Notes under the pieces: model-generated
The model's database searches: none
The model's input: the letters and a program-made list of their open reading frames with translations, nothing else
Told to the model about the DNA's origin: nothing
Origin: JAXMEQ01 sp046348225
Lineage (GTDB): Bacteria; Pseudomonadota; Gammaproteobacteria; Burkholderiales; Burkholderiaceae_C
Length of the DNA stretch: 64,000 nt
Assembly (NCBI GenBank): GCA_046348225.1
Contig: JAXMEQ010000008.1
Coordinates: forward strand, 124,001 to 188,000
Reading direction: 5' to 3'
Program-made: the position numbers and the translations under genes
Shown here: piece after piece, positions 16,902 to 26,505 of the stretch
Numbering within the stretch: the first letter of the stretch is position 1
Layout: every line of letters begins with the position of its first letter

Positions 16902-18100
16902 CGGGCAACCCCTTGGAGGCCCTGGTCGCCGGGGGCGGCATCGGCGGTCTGGCCTGCGCGCTGGCCTGTGCCCGCAGCGGGGTGCGGGTGCGCCTGTACG
17001 AGCAGGCCGCTGCGTTTGGCGAGGTGGGCGCGGGCGTCCAGCTCGGGCCCAACGCGGTGCGTGTGCTGCAAGGCTGGGGCCTGGCGCCGGGGCTGGACGC
17101 CGTGGCCGCCCGGCCACAGGCCCTGCAGGTGATGCGCGCCGACACGGGCGAGCGGCTGGCCACGCTGCCGCTGGGCGCGGCCATGCTGCAGCGCTACCGC
17201 GCGCCTTACCTTACCGTGCACCGGGCCGACTTGCACCGGCTGCTGCTCGACGCGGTGGCGGCGCACGACGCCGTGGCGCTGCGCACAGGCTGCACCGTGC
17301 AGGCCGTGGCGCAGACGGCCGACGCGGTGCAACTGCAACTGGATGGTCTGGCCGTGGAAGGTGACCTGCTGGTGGGCGCCGACGGCGTGTGGAGCCGGGT
17401 GCGCGACGCCTGGCCGGGTAACGAACCGGCGCGCTACACCGGCCATCTGGCCTGGCGCGCGCTGCTGCGCCAGGCCGACCTGCCGGCCGCGCTGCGCACC
17501 CAGGACGTGATGGCCTGGCTGGGCCCGCGGCTGCATGTGGTGCATTACCCGGTGCGTGGCGGCGAGTGGCTCAACATCGCCGGCTTCATTGAAGGCCCGC
17601 GCCCGCCGGACCTTGCCAACTGGGACATCGCACCGGCCGATCTGCCGGCCGAGGCTGGCGGGCTGCCCGCCGCGTTGCGCGGCGCCGCCCCGCCGCTGCG
17701 CGCGCTGGCCGAGGCGGTGCCGCAGTGGCGGCTGTGGGCGCTGTGTGGCCGGGCGCCCGTGCCGGGCGCCGACGCGCTGGTGCGCGGCCGGGTGGCGCTG
17801 CTGGGCGACGCCGCCCACCCCATGCTGCCCTACCTGGCCCAGGGCGCCGGCATGGCGGTGGAAGACGCCGCCGAGCTGGCGCGCGCGCTGGCCATGGGCG
17901 ACATTGAACTGCCGCTGCGCCTGAAGCGCTACGCGCTCAACCGCTGGCAGCGGGTGGCGCGGGTGCAGCAGCGTGCGCTGCGCAACGGGCACATCTTTCA
18001 CGCCGGCGGCCCGCTGCGCCTGGCGCGCGATGCGTCACTGCGGCTGCTGGGCCCGCGGCTGCTCGACATGCCCTGGCTGTACGGCCATGCAGGGCACTGA
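16898..18100 (+). CDS. FAD-dependent aromatic-ring monooxygenase (PHBH / salicylate hydroxylase-like)
   Basis: Group A flavoprotein hydroxylase (400 aa) that uses NAD(P)H and O2. Motifs are GGGIGG (12-17, ADP binding), ADGVWS (161-166, the DG motif) and GDAAHPMLPYLAQGAG (from 303, FAD ribityl binding). It begins at a GTG that overlaps the acnA stop (GTGA), so translation is coupled to acnA. The substrate is not readable. It resembles salicylate or 3-hydroxybenzoate hydroxylases more than kynurenine 3-monooxygenase, although a kynurenine operon lies next door in the opposite direction. Confidence 0.87.
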   Translation: MTGNPLEALVAGGGIGGLACALACARSGVRVRLYEQAAAFGEVGAGVQLGPNAVRVLQGWGLAPGLDAVAARPQALQVMRADTGERLATLPLGAAMLQRYRAPYLTVHRADLHRLLLDAVAAHDAVALRTGCTVQAVAQTADAVQLQLDGLAVEGDLLVGADGVWSRVRDAWPGNEPARYTGHLAWRALLRQADLPAALRTQDVMAWLGPRLHVVHYPVRGGEWLNIAGFIEGPRPPDLANWDIAPADLPAEAGGLPAALRGAAPPLRALAEAVPQWRLWALCGRAPVPGADALVRGRVALLGDAAHPMLPYLAQGAGMAVEDAAELARALAMGDIELPLRLKRYALNRWQRVARVQQRALRNGHIFHAGGPLRLARDASLRLLGPRLLDMPWLYGHAGH

Positions 18101-18103
18101 AGT

Positions 18104-18152
18104 GCTATCAATTCAATAGCGCCTCACGCAGTGCCGGTGCGGGCTGCGGGCC
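18104..18152 (+). repeat. Interspersed repeat, copy 4
   Basis: Near-consensus copy: GCTATCAATTCAATAGC, GCCTCACGCA, then GTGCGGGCTGCGGG. It sits in the 83-bp gap between the convergent monooxygenase and kynA genes. Confidence 0.9.
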
Positions 18153-18183
18153 GATTTGACCGATAAGAATGCGCCAGGAAGCG

Positions 18184-19062
18184 CTACAGGTCGGTGCGCA
18201 GCTTCCAGATCTCGGGGAACAGCACCACGTCCAGCATCTTGCGCAGGTAGCGCACGCCGCCGGTGCCGCCGGTGCCGCGCTTGAAGCCGATCACGCGCTC
18301 CACGGTGGTCACGTGGCGGAAGCGCCAGAGCCGGAAGGCGTCTTCCAGGTCGGTGAGCTCCTCGCCCAGCTGGTACAGGTCCCAGTACTGCTTCGGGTCG
18401 CGGTAGACCACCAGCCAGGCCTGTTCCACGCCGTCGCTTTCAGCGTAGGGCTGCGTCCAGTCGCGCTGCGTGTGGCTGGCGGGCACGGCCAGGCCGCGCC
18501 GGGCCAGCAGGCGCAGCGCTTCGTCGTACAGCGACGGCGCTTCGTACGCGGCCTGCACCATGGCCAGCAGGTCGGGGCGGTGGGCATGGGGCTTGAGCAT
18601 GGCGGCGTTTTTGTTGCCCAACGCAAATTCAATGCAGCGGTACTGCGCGCTCTGGAAGCCGCTGGAGCTGGCCAGGTAGGGGCGGATGGCGCTGTACTCC
18701 GGCGGCGTCATGGTGGCCAGCACATCCCAGGCGTGGACCAGCTGTTCCATGATCTTGCTCACCCGCGCGAGCATCTTGAAGGCAGTGCCCAGCTCGTCCT
18801 TCGCCACGCAGGCGATGGCGGCGCGCAGCTCGTGCAGCATCAGCTTCATCCAGAGTTCGCTGGTCTGGTGCTGGATGATGAACAGCATCTCGTTGTGGTC
18901 GGGCGACAGCGGCTTCTGCGCGTTCAGGATCGCGTCGAGCTGCAGGTAGTCGCCGTAGCTCATGTCCTGGCTGAAGTCGAGCTTGGCCTTTTCGTCATGG
19001 ACGATGGCCTCGGGCAGGCCGGTCGGCTCCGGCGGGCTGGCGGGGTGGTGCGGGCAGCTCAT
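18184..19062 (-). CDS. kynA: Tryptophan 2,3-dioxygenase
   Basis: Heme enzyme that opens the indole ring of tryptophan to give N-formylkynurenine. The 292-aa protein has the family motifs YGDYLQLDAIL, HNEMLFIIQHQTSELWMKL and FRHVTTVERVIGFKRGTGGT, the last holding the proximal heme histidine region and substrate-binding loop. The ATG at 19062 shares one base with the kynU stop (TGATG), so it is translated by reinitiation. It is the last gene of kynB-kynU-kynA. The order catalyses tryptophan to anthranilate; no anthranilate-degrading genes lie beside it. Confidence 0.96.
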   Translation of the reverse strand: MSCPHHPASPPEPTGLPEAIVHDEKAKLDFSQDMSYGDYLQLDAILNAQKPLSPDHNEMLFIIQHQTSELWMKLMLHELRAAIACVAKDELGTAFKMLARVSKIMEQLVHAWDVLATMTPPEYSAIRPYLASSSGFQSAQYRCIEFALGNKNAAMLKPHAHRPDLLAMVQAAYEAPSLYDEALRLLARRGLAVPASHTQRDWTQPYAESDGVEQAWLVVYRDPKQYWDLYQLGEELTDLEDAFRLWRFRHVTTVERVIGFKRGTGGTGGVRYLRKMLDVVLFPEIWKLRTDL

Positions 19063-20336
19063 CAGGTCACCGCATGCTTCTGGTTGAATTCGGGGCGCTG
19101 CCATTCGCCGCTGTCCAGCAACTGCCGCAGGTGTTCCACGGCGTTCCACACATCCTCGAACCCGATGTACAGCGGCGTGAAGCCGAAGCGCAGGATGTCG
19201 AGGTGCTGGCCGCCATCGCCGGCGCGGAAGTCACCGATCACGCCGCGCGCGATCAGCGCCTGCACGATGGCGTAGGCGCCGGTGTCCCGCGTCAGGCACA
19301 CCTGCGAGCCGCGTTGCGCGTGCTCACGCGGCGTTGCCAGCCCAAGGCCATGCCCCGCGCAGCGCGCCTCCACCAGCGCAATGAACAGGTCGGTCAGCGC
19401 CAGCGACTTGTGGCGCAGCGCCGCCATGCCACCCAGCGGCTGTGCGGCCAGCAGCGTGTCCAGCCCGCAGTCCAGCGCCGTCATGCTCAGGATGGGCTGG
19501 GTACCGCACAGGTAGCGTGTGATGCCCGGCGCGGGCCGGTAGTCGGGCGTGAACTCGAACGGCGCCGCGTGGCCCCACCAACCGGCCAGCGGCTGCCAGA
19601 AGCGGTCGGCGTGACGCGGGTGGACCCACACAAAGGCGGGCGCGCCCGGGCCGCCATTGAGGTACTTGTAGCCGCAGCCGATGGCGAAGTCTGCGTTGGC
19701 ACCGCGCAGGTCCACCGGCACGGCGCCGGCGCTGTGCGCCAGGTCCCACACCGTGAGCGCGCCCGCCGCGTGGGCGGCAGCCGTGACCGCGGCCATGTCG
19801 TGCATGGCGCCGGTGCGGTAGTTCACATGGGTCAGCATCAGCACGGCCACATTGGGCGTCAGGGCGGCCGTTATCTCATGCGGCTCCACCAGCCTGAGCT
19901 GCAGGCCACGTTCCTTGCACAGCGCTTCGGCGATGTACAGGTCGGTCGGGAAGTTGCTGCGCTCGCTGACGATCACCTTGCGCTGTGGCGCGTCCTGCGC
20001 GGTGATGTTGAGCGCCGCGCTCAACACCTTGTAGAGGTTGATCGAGGTGCTGTCGGTGGCCACCACTTCGTCGGTACCGGCGCCGATGAGCTGCGCGATC
20101 TTGTCGCCCAACGTTTGCGGCAACGCGAACCAGCCCGCGCTGTTCCAGCTGCGGATCAGGCCTTCGCCCCATTCCTGTGTCACCGCGGCGGCCACGCGGG
20201 CCGGGGCGCTGGCAGGCATCACACCCAACGAGTTGCCGTCCAGGTAGATCACACCGGGCGGGATGGTGAAGAGGGTACGCAGCGCGCGCAGCGGGTCCTG
20301 GGCGTCAAGCGCCTGGCAGTCTTGCAGGGTGGTCAT
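19062..20336 (-). CDS. kynU: Kynureninase
   Basis: PLP hydrolase (424 aa) that cleaves kynurenine to anthranilate and alanine. Seen are YLDGNSLG near the N-terminus, the cofactor-binding WDLAHSAG (197-204) and the Schiff-base Lys224 in GCGYKYLNGGPG. The length is typical. It overlaps kynB by 4 bp (ATGA) and kynA by 1 bp, so the three genes form one coupled operon. Confidence 0.97.
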   Translation of the reverse strand: MTTLQDCQALDAQDPLRALRTLFTIPPGVIYLDGNSLGVMPASAPARVAAAVTQEWGEGLIRSWNSAGWFALPQTLGDKIAQLIGAGTDEVVATDSTSINLYKVLSAALNITAQDAPQRKVIVSERSNFPTDLYIAEALCKERGLQLRLVEPHEITAALTPNVAVLMLTHVNYRTGAMHDMAAVTAAAHAAGALTVWDLAHSAGAVPVDLRGANADFAIGCGYKYLNGGPGAPAFVWVHPRHADRFWQPLAGWWGHAAPFEFTPDYRPAPGITRYLCGTQPILSMTALDCGLDTLLAAQPLGGMAALRHKSLALTDLFIALVEARCAGHGLGLATPREHAQRGSQVCLTRDTGAYAIVQALIARGVIGDFRAGDGGQHLDILRFGFTPLYIGFEDVWNAVEHLRQLLDSGEWQRPEFNQKHAVT

Positions 20337-21001
20337 GGGCTTCTCGGGGCAGTGCCGGGCTCAGCGAGGTCGCGCAGGACTGCGCGAACGGGCGAGGCGT
20401 CGGCCGTCATCAGTTTCAGGGGCAGGGCGATGAGCTCGTAGTCGCCCTCGGGCACGTCGTCAAGCACCAGGTTCTCCAGCACGCGCAGGCCGCGCTGGCG
20501 GATCACCTGGTGGCTGTCCAGCGTCTTGCTGTCGGCCGGGTCGATGCTGGCGGTGTCAAGGCCGATCAGCTGCACGCCCAGGTCGGCCAGCCGCGCCACG
20601 GTGTCGGGCGCGTAGGCCGTCAGCGCTGCGTCCCAGTGGTCCACCGGCATGCGGGCATAGGTGCGTACCAGCACGCGCGGCGGCAGGCCGGCCAGCGCGT
20701 GCGCCAGGTGCTGCCATTCAATGAGCGGCCCGCAGCCGATGGCGTGGATCACGCGGCAGGGCCCGAGGAAGGGCGTCAGGTCCAGCGCGCCAATGGCGGT
20801 GCCCGCCGGGTCGTAGTGCAGCGGCGCATCGGCGTGCGCGCCCACATGCGGCGACAGCGTGATGGCGCTCACATTGACCGGGCAGCCGGGGCCGATGGTG
20901 GCCGACCACTGCTGCTGGTAGGGCGTGTCGCCGGGGAACACCGGCGCGCCGGGCTGGACCGGCGGCGAGATGTCCCAGAGGCGGGGGGTGTGGCGTGGCA
21001 T
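20333..21001 (-). CDS. kynB: Kynurenine formamidase (arylformamidase)
   Basis: Hydrolyses N-formylkynurenine to kynurenine and formate. The 222-aa protein has the bacterial KynB metal motif H-x-G-x-H-x-D as HVGAHAD (52-58), followed by PLH (His62), and starts with the usual LWDISPPV strand. It is the first gene of the kyn operon; its start at 21001 leaves an 86-bp leader region before the YkgJ-type gene. That region holds a weak inverted repeat (CGGTT-N9-AACCG, 21039-21057), which could be a regulator site. No kynR gene is adjacent. Confidence 0.94.
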   Translation of the reverse strand: MPRHTPRLWDISPPVQPGAPVFPGDTPYQQQWSATIGPGCPVNVSAITLSPHVGAHADAPLHYDPAGTAIGALDLTPFLGPCRVIHAIGCGPLIEWQHLAHALAGLPPRVLVRTYARMPVDHWDAALTAYAPDTVARLADLGVQLIGLDTASIDPADSKTLDSHQVIRQRGLRVLENLVLDDVPEGDYELIALPLKLMTADASPVRAVLRDLAEPGTAPRSP

Positions 21002-21087
21002 GGGCAAAAGTTTGCACCCGCCCAAAATCCTGTGGTGTCGGTTATTTCCAACAACCGGCAAAAATACTTGAGGCTTAAAGCATCTGG

Positions 21088-21405
21088 TCAGCCGGCCAGC
21101 GCGTCCAGCGGCGGCAGGCCGTGGCGTGCGCGGGCCTTTTCGCAGCCGTAGCTGCCTTCTTCCAACTCGTGGCAGGGCGCCGGGCGCCATTCGTAGATGC
21201 CACAGGCCACCCGTTCGCCGACCTTTCCGGTCAATGCCGCGCAGCGGATCGGCACGTGGTCGGTGCCGCGCATGCGGCAGGTGGCGCCGCTGACCTCCAC
21301 CGTCAGCCCATCCGGCACGGTGCCGCTCATGGACACGAGTTCATAGACGGCGAAGTCCACCCGGTAACTCGCGCAGCAGGCGCCGCAGGACGTGCAGGCC
21401 GACAT
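21088..21405 (-). CDS. YkgJ-family cysteine-cluster protein
   Basis: Small protein (105 aa) with eight cysteines arranged as in the YkgJ / Fe-S oxidoreductase-like family: CTSCGACC (4-11) near the N-terminus, then CRM, RCAAL, ACGIY, APCHE and YGCEKAR. The cluster probably binds zinc or an Fe-S centre; its reaction is unknown. It lies 6 bp downstream of argF on the same strand and may be cotranscribed with argD-argF. The N-terminus matches the family, so the ATG at 21405 is accepted. Confidence 0.88.
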   Translation of the reverse strand: MSACTSCGACCASYRVDFAVYELVSMSGTVPDGLTVEVSGATCRMRGTDHVPIRCAALTGKVGERVACGIYEWRPAPCHELEEGSYGCEKARARHGLPPLDALAG

Positions 21406-21411
21406 CGGGCT

Positions 21412-22332
21412 TCAGACGCGGCCGAGCAGCAGGTACTCCATCAGGGCCTTCTGCGCGTGCATGCGGTTCTCGGCCTCGTCCCACACCACCGACTGCGGGC
21501 CGTCGATCACGTCGGCCTCGACCTCCTCGCCGCGGTGGGCGGGCAGGCAGTGCATGAACAGCGCGTCGGGTTTGGCCACCTTCATCATGTCGGTGTCCAC
21601 GCACCAGTCGGCGAAGGCCTTCTTGCGGGCTTCGTTTTCGGCCTCGTAGCCCATGCTGGTCCAGACGTCGGTGGTCACCAGGTCGGCGCCGCGGCAGGCG
21701 TCCATCGGGTCGTGGAACACCTTGTAGCTGTCGGCGCTGCGGATGCCAGCCACGTCCTGGTCCACCTCGTAGCCGCTGGGCGTGCTCACATGCACGGTGA
21801 ATCCCAGCAGCTCGGCGGCCTGCAGCCAGGTATTGGCCATGTTGTTGCCGTCGCCCACCCAGGCCACCACCTTGCCTTGAATGGAGCCGCGGTGCTCGAT
21901 GTAGGTGAAGATGTCGGCCAGGATCTGGCAGGGGTGGAACTCGTTGGTCAGGCCGTTGATGACGGGCACCCGCGAGTGCGCGGCAAAGGTCTCGATGCGT
22001 TCCTGCCCGAAGGTGCGGATCATCACCAGGTCCACCATGCGGCTGATGACGCGTGCCGTGTCCTCGATCGGCTCGGCGCGGCCCAGCTGGCTGTCGCCGG
22101 TGGTCAGGTTCAGCACGCTGCCGCCCAGCTGGTACATGCCGGCCTCAAAACTCACCCGCGTGCGGGTGGAGGCTTTCTCGAAGATCATGGCCAGCGTGCG
22201 GTCGGCCAGCGGGTGGTACTTCTCGTAGGCCTTGAACTTCTTCTTGATGACGGCTGCGCGCTCGAACAGCCAGGCGTATTCACTGGCCGTGAAGTCGCTG
22301 AACTGCAGGTAGTGGCGGATCGGTGCGCTCAT
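21412..22332 (-). CDS. argF: Ornithine carbamoyltransferase
   Basis: Transfers the carbamoyl group to ornithine to make citrulline in arginine synthesis. The 306-aa protein has the carbamoyl-phosphate motif STRTR (55-59), FHPCQ and the catalytic-loop motif HCLPAHRGEEV near 266-276. The ATG at 22332 overlaps the argD stop by 4 bp, so argD and argF are translated in tandem. The anabolic rather than catabolic enzyme is favoured by the linkage with argD. Confidence 0.97.
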   Translation of the reverse strand: MSAPIRHYLQFSDFTASEYAWLFERAAVIKKKFKAYEKYHPLADRTLAMIFEKASTRTRVSFEAGMYQLGGSVLNLTTGDSQLGRAEPIEDTARVISRMVDLVMIRTFGQERIETFAAHSRVPVINGLTNEFHPCQILADIFTYIEHRGSIQGKVVAWVGDGNNMANTWLQAAELLGFTVHVSTPSGYEVDQDVAGIRSADSYKVFHDPMDACRGADLVTTDVWTSMGYEAENEARKKAFADWCVDTDMMKVAKPDALFMHCLPAHRGEEVEADVIDGPQSVVWDEAENRMHAQKALMEYLLLGRV

Positions 22333-23531
22333 GGCTGCTCCGCCAGAAACGCCTTGACCAGCGGCGCCAGGATGGCCACCAGCTCGTCGGCTTCGGCCAC
22401 TGTCAGGATCAGTGGCGGCACGAGGCGGATCACGCTGTCGGCCGTGACGCTGATCAGCAAGCCGGCTTCGGCGGCGCGCGTTACCAGCACGCCGCAGGGC
22501 TGCGCCAGCTCCACCCCCAGCATCAGGCCCTGGCCCCGGATGTCCTTCACCCCCGGCAGCCCGCCGAGTTCGCGCTCCAGCGCGGCCTTCAGGTGGGCGC
22601 CGGTGCTGGCGGCGTTGGCCAGCAGGCCGTCTTCTTCCATGATGCGGATGGTTTCCACCCCGGCGCGCATGGCCAGCGGGTTGCCGCCAAAAGTGGTGCC
22701 GTGGTTGCCGGGCTGGAAGATGTGGGCGGCTTTGGGGCCCGCCACCACCGCGCCAATCGGCACGCCCGAGCCCAGGCCCTTGGCCAGCGGCATCACGTCC
22801 GGCACGATGCCCGCCCACTGGTGGGCAAACCACTTGCCGGTGCGGCCCATGCCGCACTGCACCTCGTCGATCATCAGCAGCCAGTCGCGCTCGTCGCACA
22901 GGGCGCGGCACTGGCGCAGGTAGTCCATGTGAAAGGGGTTGACGCCGCCTTCGCCCTGGATGGCCTCGAAGAACACCGCCACCACGTTGGGGTTGCCCTC
23001 GGTGGCCTGCTTCAGCGCGGCGATGTCGTTCACCGGCACGCGGATGAATCCCTCCACGAGCGGGCCGAAGCCGGCCTGCACCTTCACGTTGCCGGTGGCC
23101 GACAGCGTGGCGATGCTGCGGCCGTGGAAGGCCTTTTCGTACACCACGATCTCGGGCTTCTCGATGCCCTTGTCGTGGCCGAACTTGCGCGCCAGCTTCA
23201 GCGCCGCCTCGTTCGCTTCCAGCCCGGTGGAGCAGAAGAACACATTGGTCAGGCCCGACAGCTCCACCAGCTTGGCGGCCAGCTTTTCCTGGTTGGGCAC
23301 GTGGTAGTAGTTGGAGCTGTGGATGATCTTGCTGACCTGGTCCTGCAGCGCGGGCACCAGCTTCGGGTGGTTGTGGCCCAGCGTGTTGACTGCAATGCCG
23401 CCCAGGCCGTCGAGGTACTGCTTGCCGTTGACGTCCCACACGCGCACGCCCTGGCCATGCGACAGCGCGATGGGCACGCGGCCGTAGGTATTCATGGTGT
23501 GGGGCGACGAAGCTTCGATCAGCGCGGTCAT
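22329..23531 (-). CDS. argD: Acetylornithine aminotransferase (class III PLP)
   Basis: PLP enzyme (400 aa) of arginine synthesis that converts N-acetylglutamate semialdehyde to N-acetylornithine; it often also serves lysine synthesis. Motifs are NTLGHNHP, FFCSTGLEANEAALK, IDEVQCGMGRTG (Asp222 contacts the pyridine nitrogen) and Lys251 in LAKGLGSG. The start at 23531 is preceded by TTGGAGAA. A longer in-frame ATG at 23675 would place the leader hairpin inside the coding region and is rejected. It is the first gene of argD-argF-(ykgJ). Confidence 0.96.
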   Translation of the reverse strand: MTALIEASSPHTMNTYGRVPIALSHGQGVRVWDVNGKQYLDGLGGIAVNTLGHNHPKLVPALQDQVSKIIHSSNYYHVPNQEKLAAKLVELSGLTNVFFCSTGLEANEAALKLARKFGHDKGIEKPEIVVYEKAFHGRSIATLSATGNVKVQAGFGPLVEGFIRVPVNDIAALKQATEGNPNVVAVFFEAIQGEGGVNPFHMDYLRQCRALCDERDWLLMIDEVQCGMGRTGKWFAHQWAGIVPDVMPLAKGLGSGVPIGAVVAGPKAAHIFQPGNHGTTFGGNPLAMRAGVETIRIMEEDGLLANAASTGAHLKAALERELGGLPGVKDIRGQGLMLGVELAQPCGVLVTRAAEAGLLISVTADSVIRLVPPLILTVAEADELVAILAPLVKAFLAEQP

Positions 23532-23544
23532 GCGGGTTCTCCAA

Positions 23545-23580
23545 GGGGAAAAACAAAGCGGCCCAACGAAAGTAGGGCCG
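23545..23580 (-). promoter_or_regulatory. Terminator-like hairpin in the argD leader (possible attenuator)
   Basis: On the minus strand, CGGCCC (23580-23575) pairs with GGGCCG (23564-23559) across a 10-nt loop and is followed by CTTTGTTTTTCCCC. It has the form of an intrinsic terminator and lies only 14-49 bp before the argD start codon, so it could control readthrough into argD-argF. No leader peptide is evident. Confidence 0.5.
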
Positions 23581-23660
23581 TTGAGACGCGATTTTAGGCG
23601 CAGTGTTTGCTTGGGTTTTTGACAATTCCGCATCACTGCGATGCGGTCCGTGACAGCGGA

Positions 23661-23689
23661 CTGACAGGGCCGCAAGTCTTATATAAGAT
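23661..23689 (+). promoter_or_regulatory. Predicted promoter of the DUF3579 gene
   Basis: -35 CTGACA (23661-23666), a 17-bp spacer and -10 TAAGAT (23684-23689), about 66 bp before the start codon at 23756. The palindrome TCTTATATAAGA covers the -10 region. Confidence 0.5.
23677..23688. promoter_or_regulatory. Second copy of the TCTTATATAAGA palindrome (candidate GntR operator)
   Basis: Exact 12-bp match to the palindrome at 3254-3265, and flanked by GTC / TAC. It overlaps the predicted -10 box of the DUF3579 promoter. These are the only two copies I found in 64 kb. Confidence 0.55.
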
Positions 23690-23755
23690 ACAATAGTTGT
23701 GCGCTGCAGCAACAGTGATCCTGTTGCCGGCCACCGTTCAGGACATCCCCACCCG

Positions 23756-24070
23756 ATGGTCTCCCCCACCGCCAAAGAAGTCTTCATCCAGGGCATCACC
23801 CGCGACGGCAAGACCTTCCGCCCCAGCGACTGGGCCGAGCGGCTGGCCGGTGTGATGAGCTCCTTCCGCCCCGGCGGCGCCCAGCCGGGCAGCCACCTCG
23901 GTTACTCCCCCTGGTGCGTGCCCACCGTCATCAACGGCGTCAAATGCGTGGTCGTCAACCGCGAGCTGCGCGACCACGAGCCCATGGCCTGGGACTTCTG
24001 CCTCAACTTCGCCCGCGACAACGACCTGCAGGTGGCCGAGGCCTGCCTGGTGCCTGATTCCAAGTCCTGA
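23756..24070 (+). CDS. DUF3579 domain protein
   Basis: 104-aa soluble protein of the DUF3579 family, known mainly from betaproteobacteria. It shows the typical segments KEVFIQGITRDGKTFRPSDW, a central FRPGG stretch and VNGVK-like NGVKCVVVNRELRDHEPMAW. Function is unknown. It is divergent from argD-argF, and the neighbourhood hints at a link to arginine metabolism without proving it. The start at 23756 gives the family N-terminus; an upstream ATG at 23699 lacks a ribosome site. Its promoter carries the TCTTATATAAGA site. Confidence 0.85.
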   Translation: MVSPTAKEVFIQGITRDGKTFRPSDWAERLAGVMSSFRPGGAQPGSHLGYSPWCVPTVINGVKCVVVNRELRDHEPMAWDFCLNFARDNDLQVAEACLVPDSKS

Positions 24071-24416
24071 TTTCGTTTGTGTTGGCTTTTTGGCGCTGCT
24101 TCGCGCCAGGCGGTACCCGGCAGGGGCTCACACTGTGGCGGTTGGCGCCTGGCGCCAACTCCGCTGCGGTGCTCGGCCCGGGGTCGTGCCGAAGAACTCG
24201 CTGTGTTCGCTGCGCTCACGCCGCTCAAACAGCTTCGGCAAGCATGACGACGAAGCGCGCTGCGCGCGCCGCCCCCGGCTCTGCGCTCCTCGCCGCCACA
24301 GAGATCGCCCCAACCGGGCACCGCCTGCCGCGAAGCGGGTGTTGGCGTTTCAACGTTGTCAGCCAGCAGCACACGCCTTTGCCGCCAAGATACTCCCGAA
24401 AAAGAGGGCGACCATG
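24071..24416. other. Noncoding 345-bp stretch with GC-rich palindromes
   Basis: No supported gene between the DUF3579 gene and the rpsT terminator. It includes a perfect inverted repeat, GTTGGCGCC / GGCGCCAAC around one central T (24141-24159). Alternating purine-pyrimidine blocks such as GCGCGCTGCGCGCGC also occur. The reading frames across it have no protein-like composition on either strand. It resembles degenerate intergenic repeat DNA rather than a gene remnant. Confidence 0.55.
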
Positions 24417-24442
24417 AAAAAACCGCCCGAAGGCGGTTTCTC
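24417..24442 (-). terminator. Intrinsic terminator of rpsT
   Basis: On the minus strand the stem AAACCGCC / GGCGGTTT (24439-24432 and 24427-24420) with a TTCG loop is followed by TTTTTTC. It lies about 70 bp downstream of the rpsT stop codon. Confidence 0.9.
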
Positions 24443-24510
24443 ACTTTTGCTGGCAGCGCACCCGTTTCAAACGGCGGGCTGAAATCAGCCCGGGCTGTTT
24501 GCCTGAGGCG

Positions 24511-24813
24511 TCAGGCGGCGGCGGTGGCCAGGGCTTTCACCTTGGCGGACAGGCGGCTCTTGTCGCGGGCGGCCTTGTTCTTGTGGAAGATCTGCTTGTC
24601 AGCGACCATGTCCACCACGCTCTGGGCCTTGGCGAACAGCTCGGTGGCCTTGGCCTTGTCGCCAGCGGCAACGGCCTTTTCCACGTTCTTGACAGCGGTG
24701 CGGTATTTGGAGCGCAGCGAGGTGTTCGCGGCGTTCAGTTTGACGTCCTGGCGGGCGCGCTTGCGGCCCGACGCGAGGCGCGGGTTCTTCTTTTTGGGTT
24801 TGGCTGATGCCAT
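24511..24813 (-). CDS. rpsT: 30S ribosomal protein S20
   Basis: Small basic primary-binding protein of the 30S subunit (100 aa, slightly above the usual 86-90). It starts MASAKPKKKNPRLASGRKRA and is a three-helix Lys/Arg-rich protein with an Ala-rich C-terminal tail (ALATAAA). It is divergent from murJ, as in many betaproteobacteria, with its own promoter (TATAAT at 24864-24859) and terminator, hence monocistronic. Confidence 0.97.
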   Translation of the reverse strand: MASAKPKKKNPRLASGRKRARQDVKLNAANTSLRSKYRTAVKNVEKAVAAGDKAKATELFAKAQSVVDMVADKQIFHKNKAARDKSRLSAKVKALATAAA

Positions 24814-24858
24814 GGTGTGTGTTCCTTGTGTCTGAGGATGATGCCAGCAAAGCCCTCC

Positions 24859-24864
24859 ATTATA
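24859..24864 (-). promoter_or_regulatory. -10 box of the rpsT promoter
   Basis: Perfect TATAAT on the minus strand, 46 bp upstream of the rpsT start codon. The -35 region at the expected spacing (around CACCGG) is weak, so strength may depend on other contacts. Confidence 0.65.
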
Positions 24865-24884
24865 GACGAGCTACACTTCCCCCG

Positions 24885-26450
<1,566 letters not shown>

Positions 26451-26505
26451 GGTGCGCGCAACGCCCACGGGTTGACGCCCGTGGCGCCGTCCATTACAAA
26501 GATTC

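Noticed and set aside
13752..17117. 1121-codon minus-strand frame across acnA
   Set aside because: Antisense to acnA and the vapC remnant; composition is that of a GC-rich shadow frame.
26465..26484. CCACGGG/CCCGTGG hairpin after murJ as a terminator
   Set aside because: It has no T-run and the next gene follows in the same direction at once; it is noted only as a structure in the SirB1-like leader.
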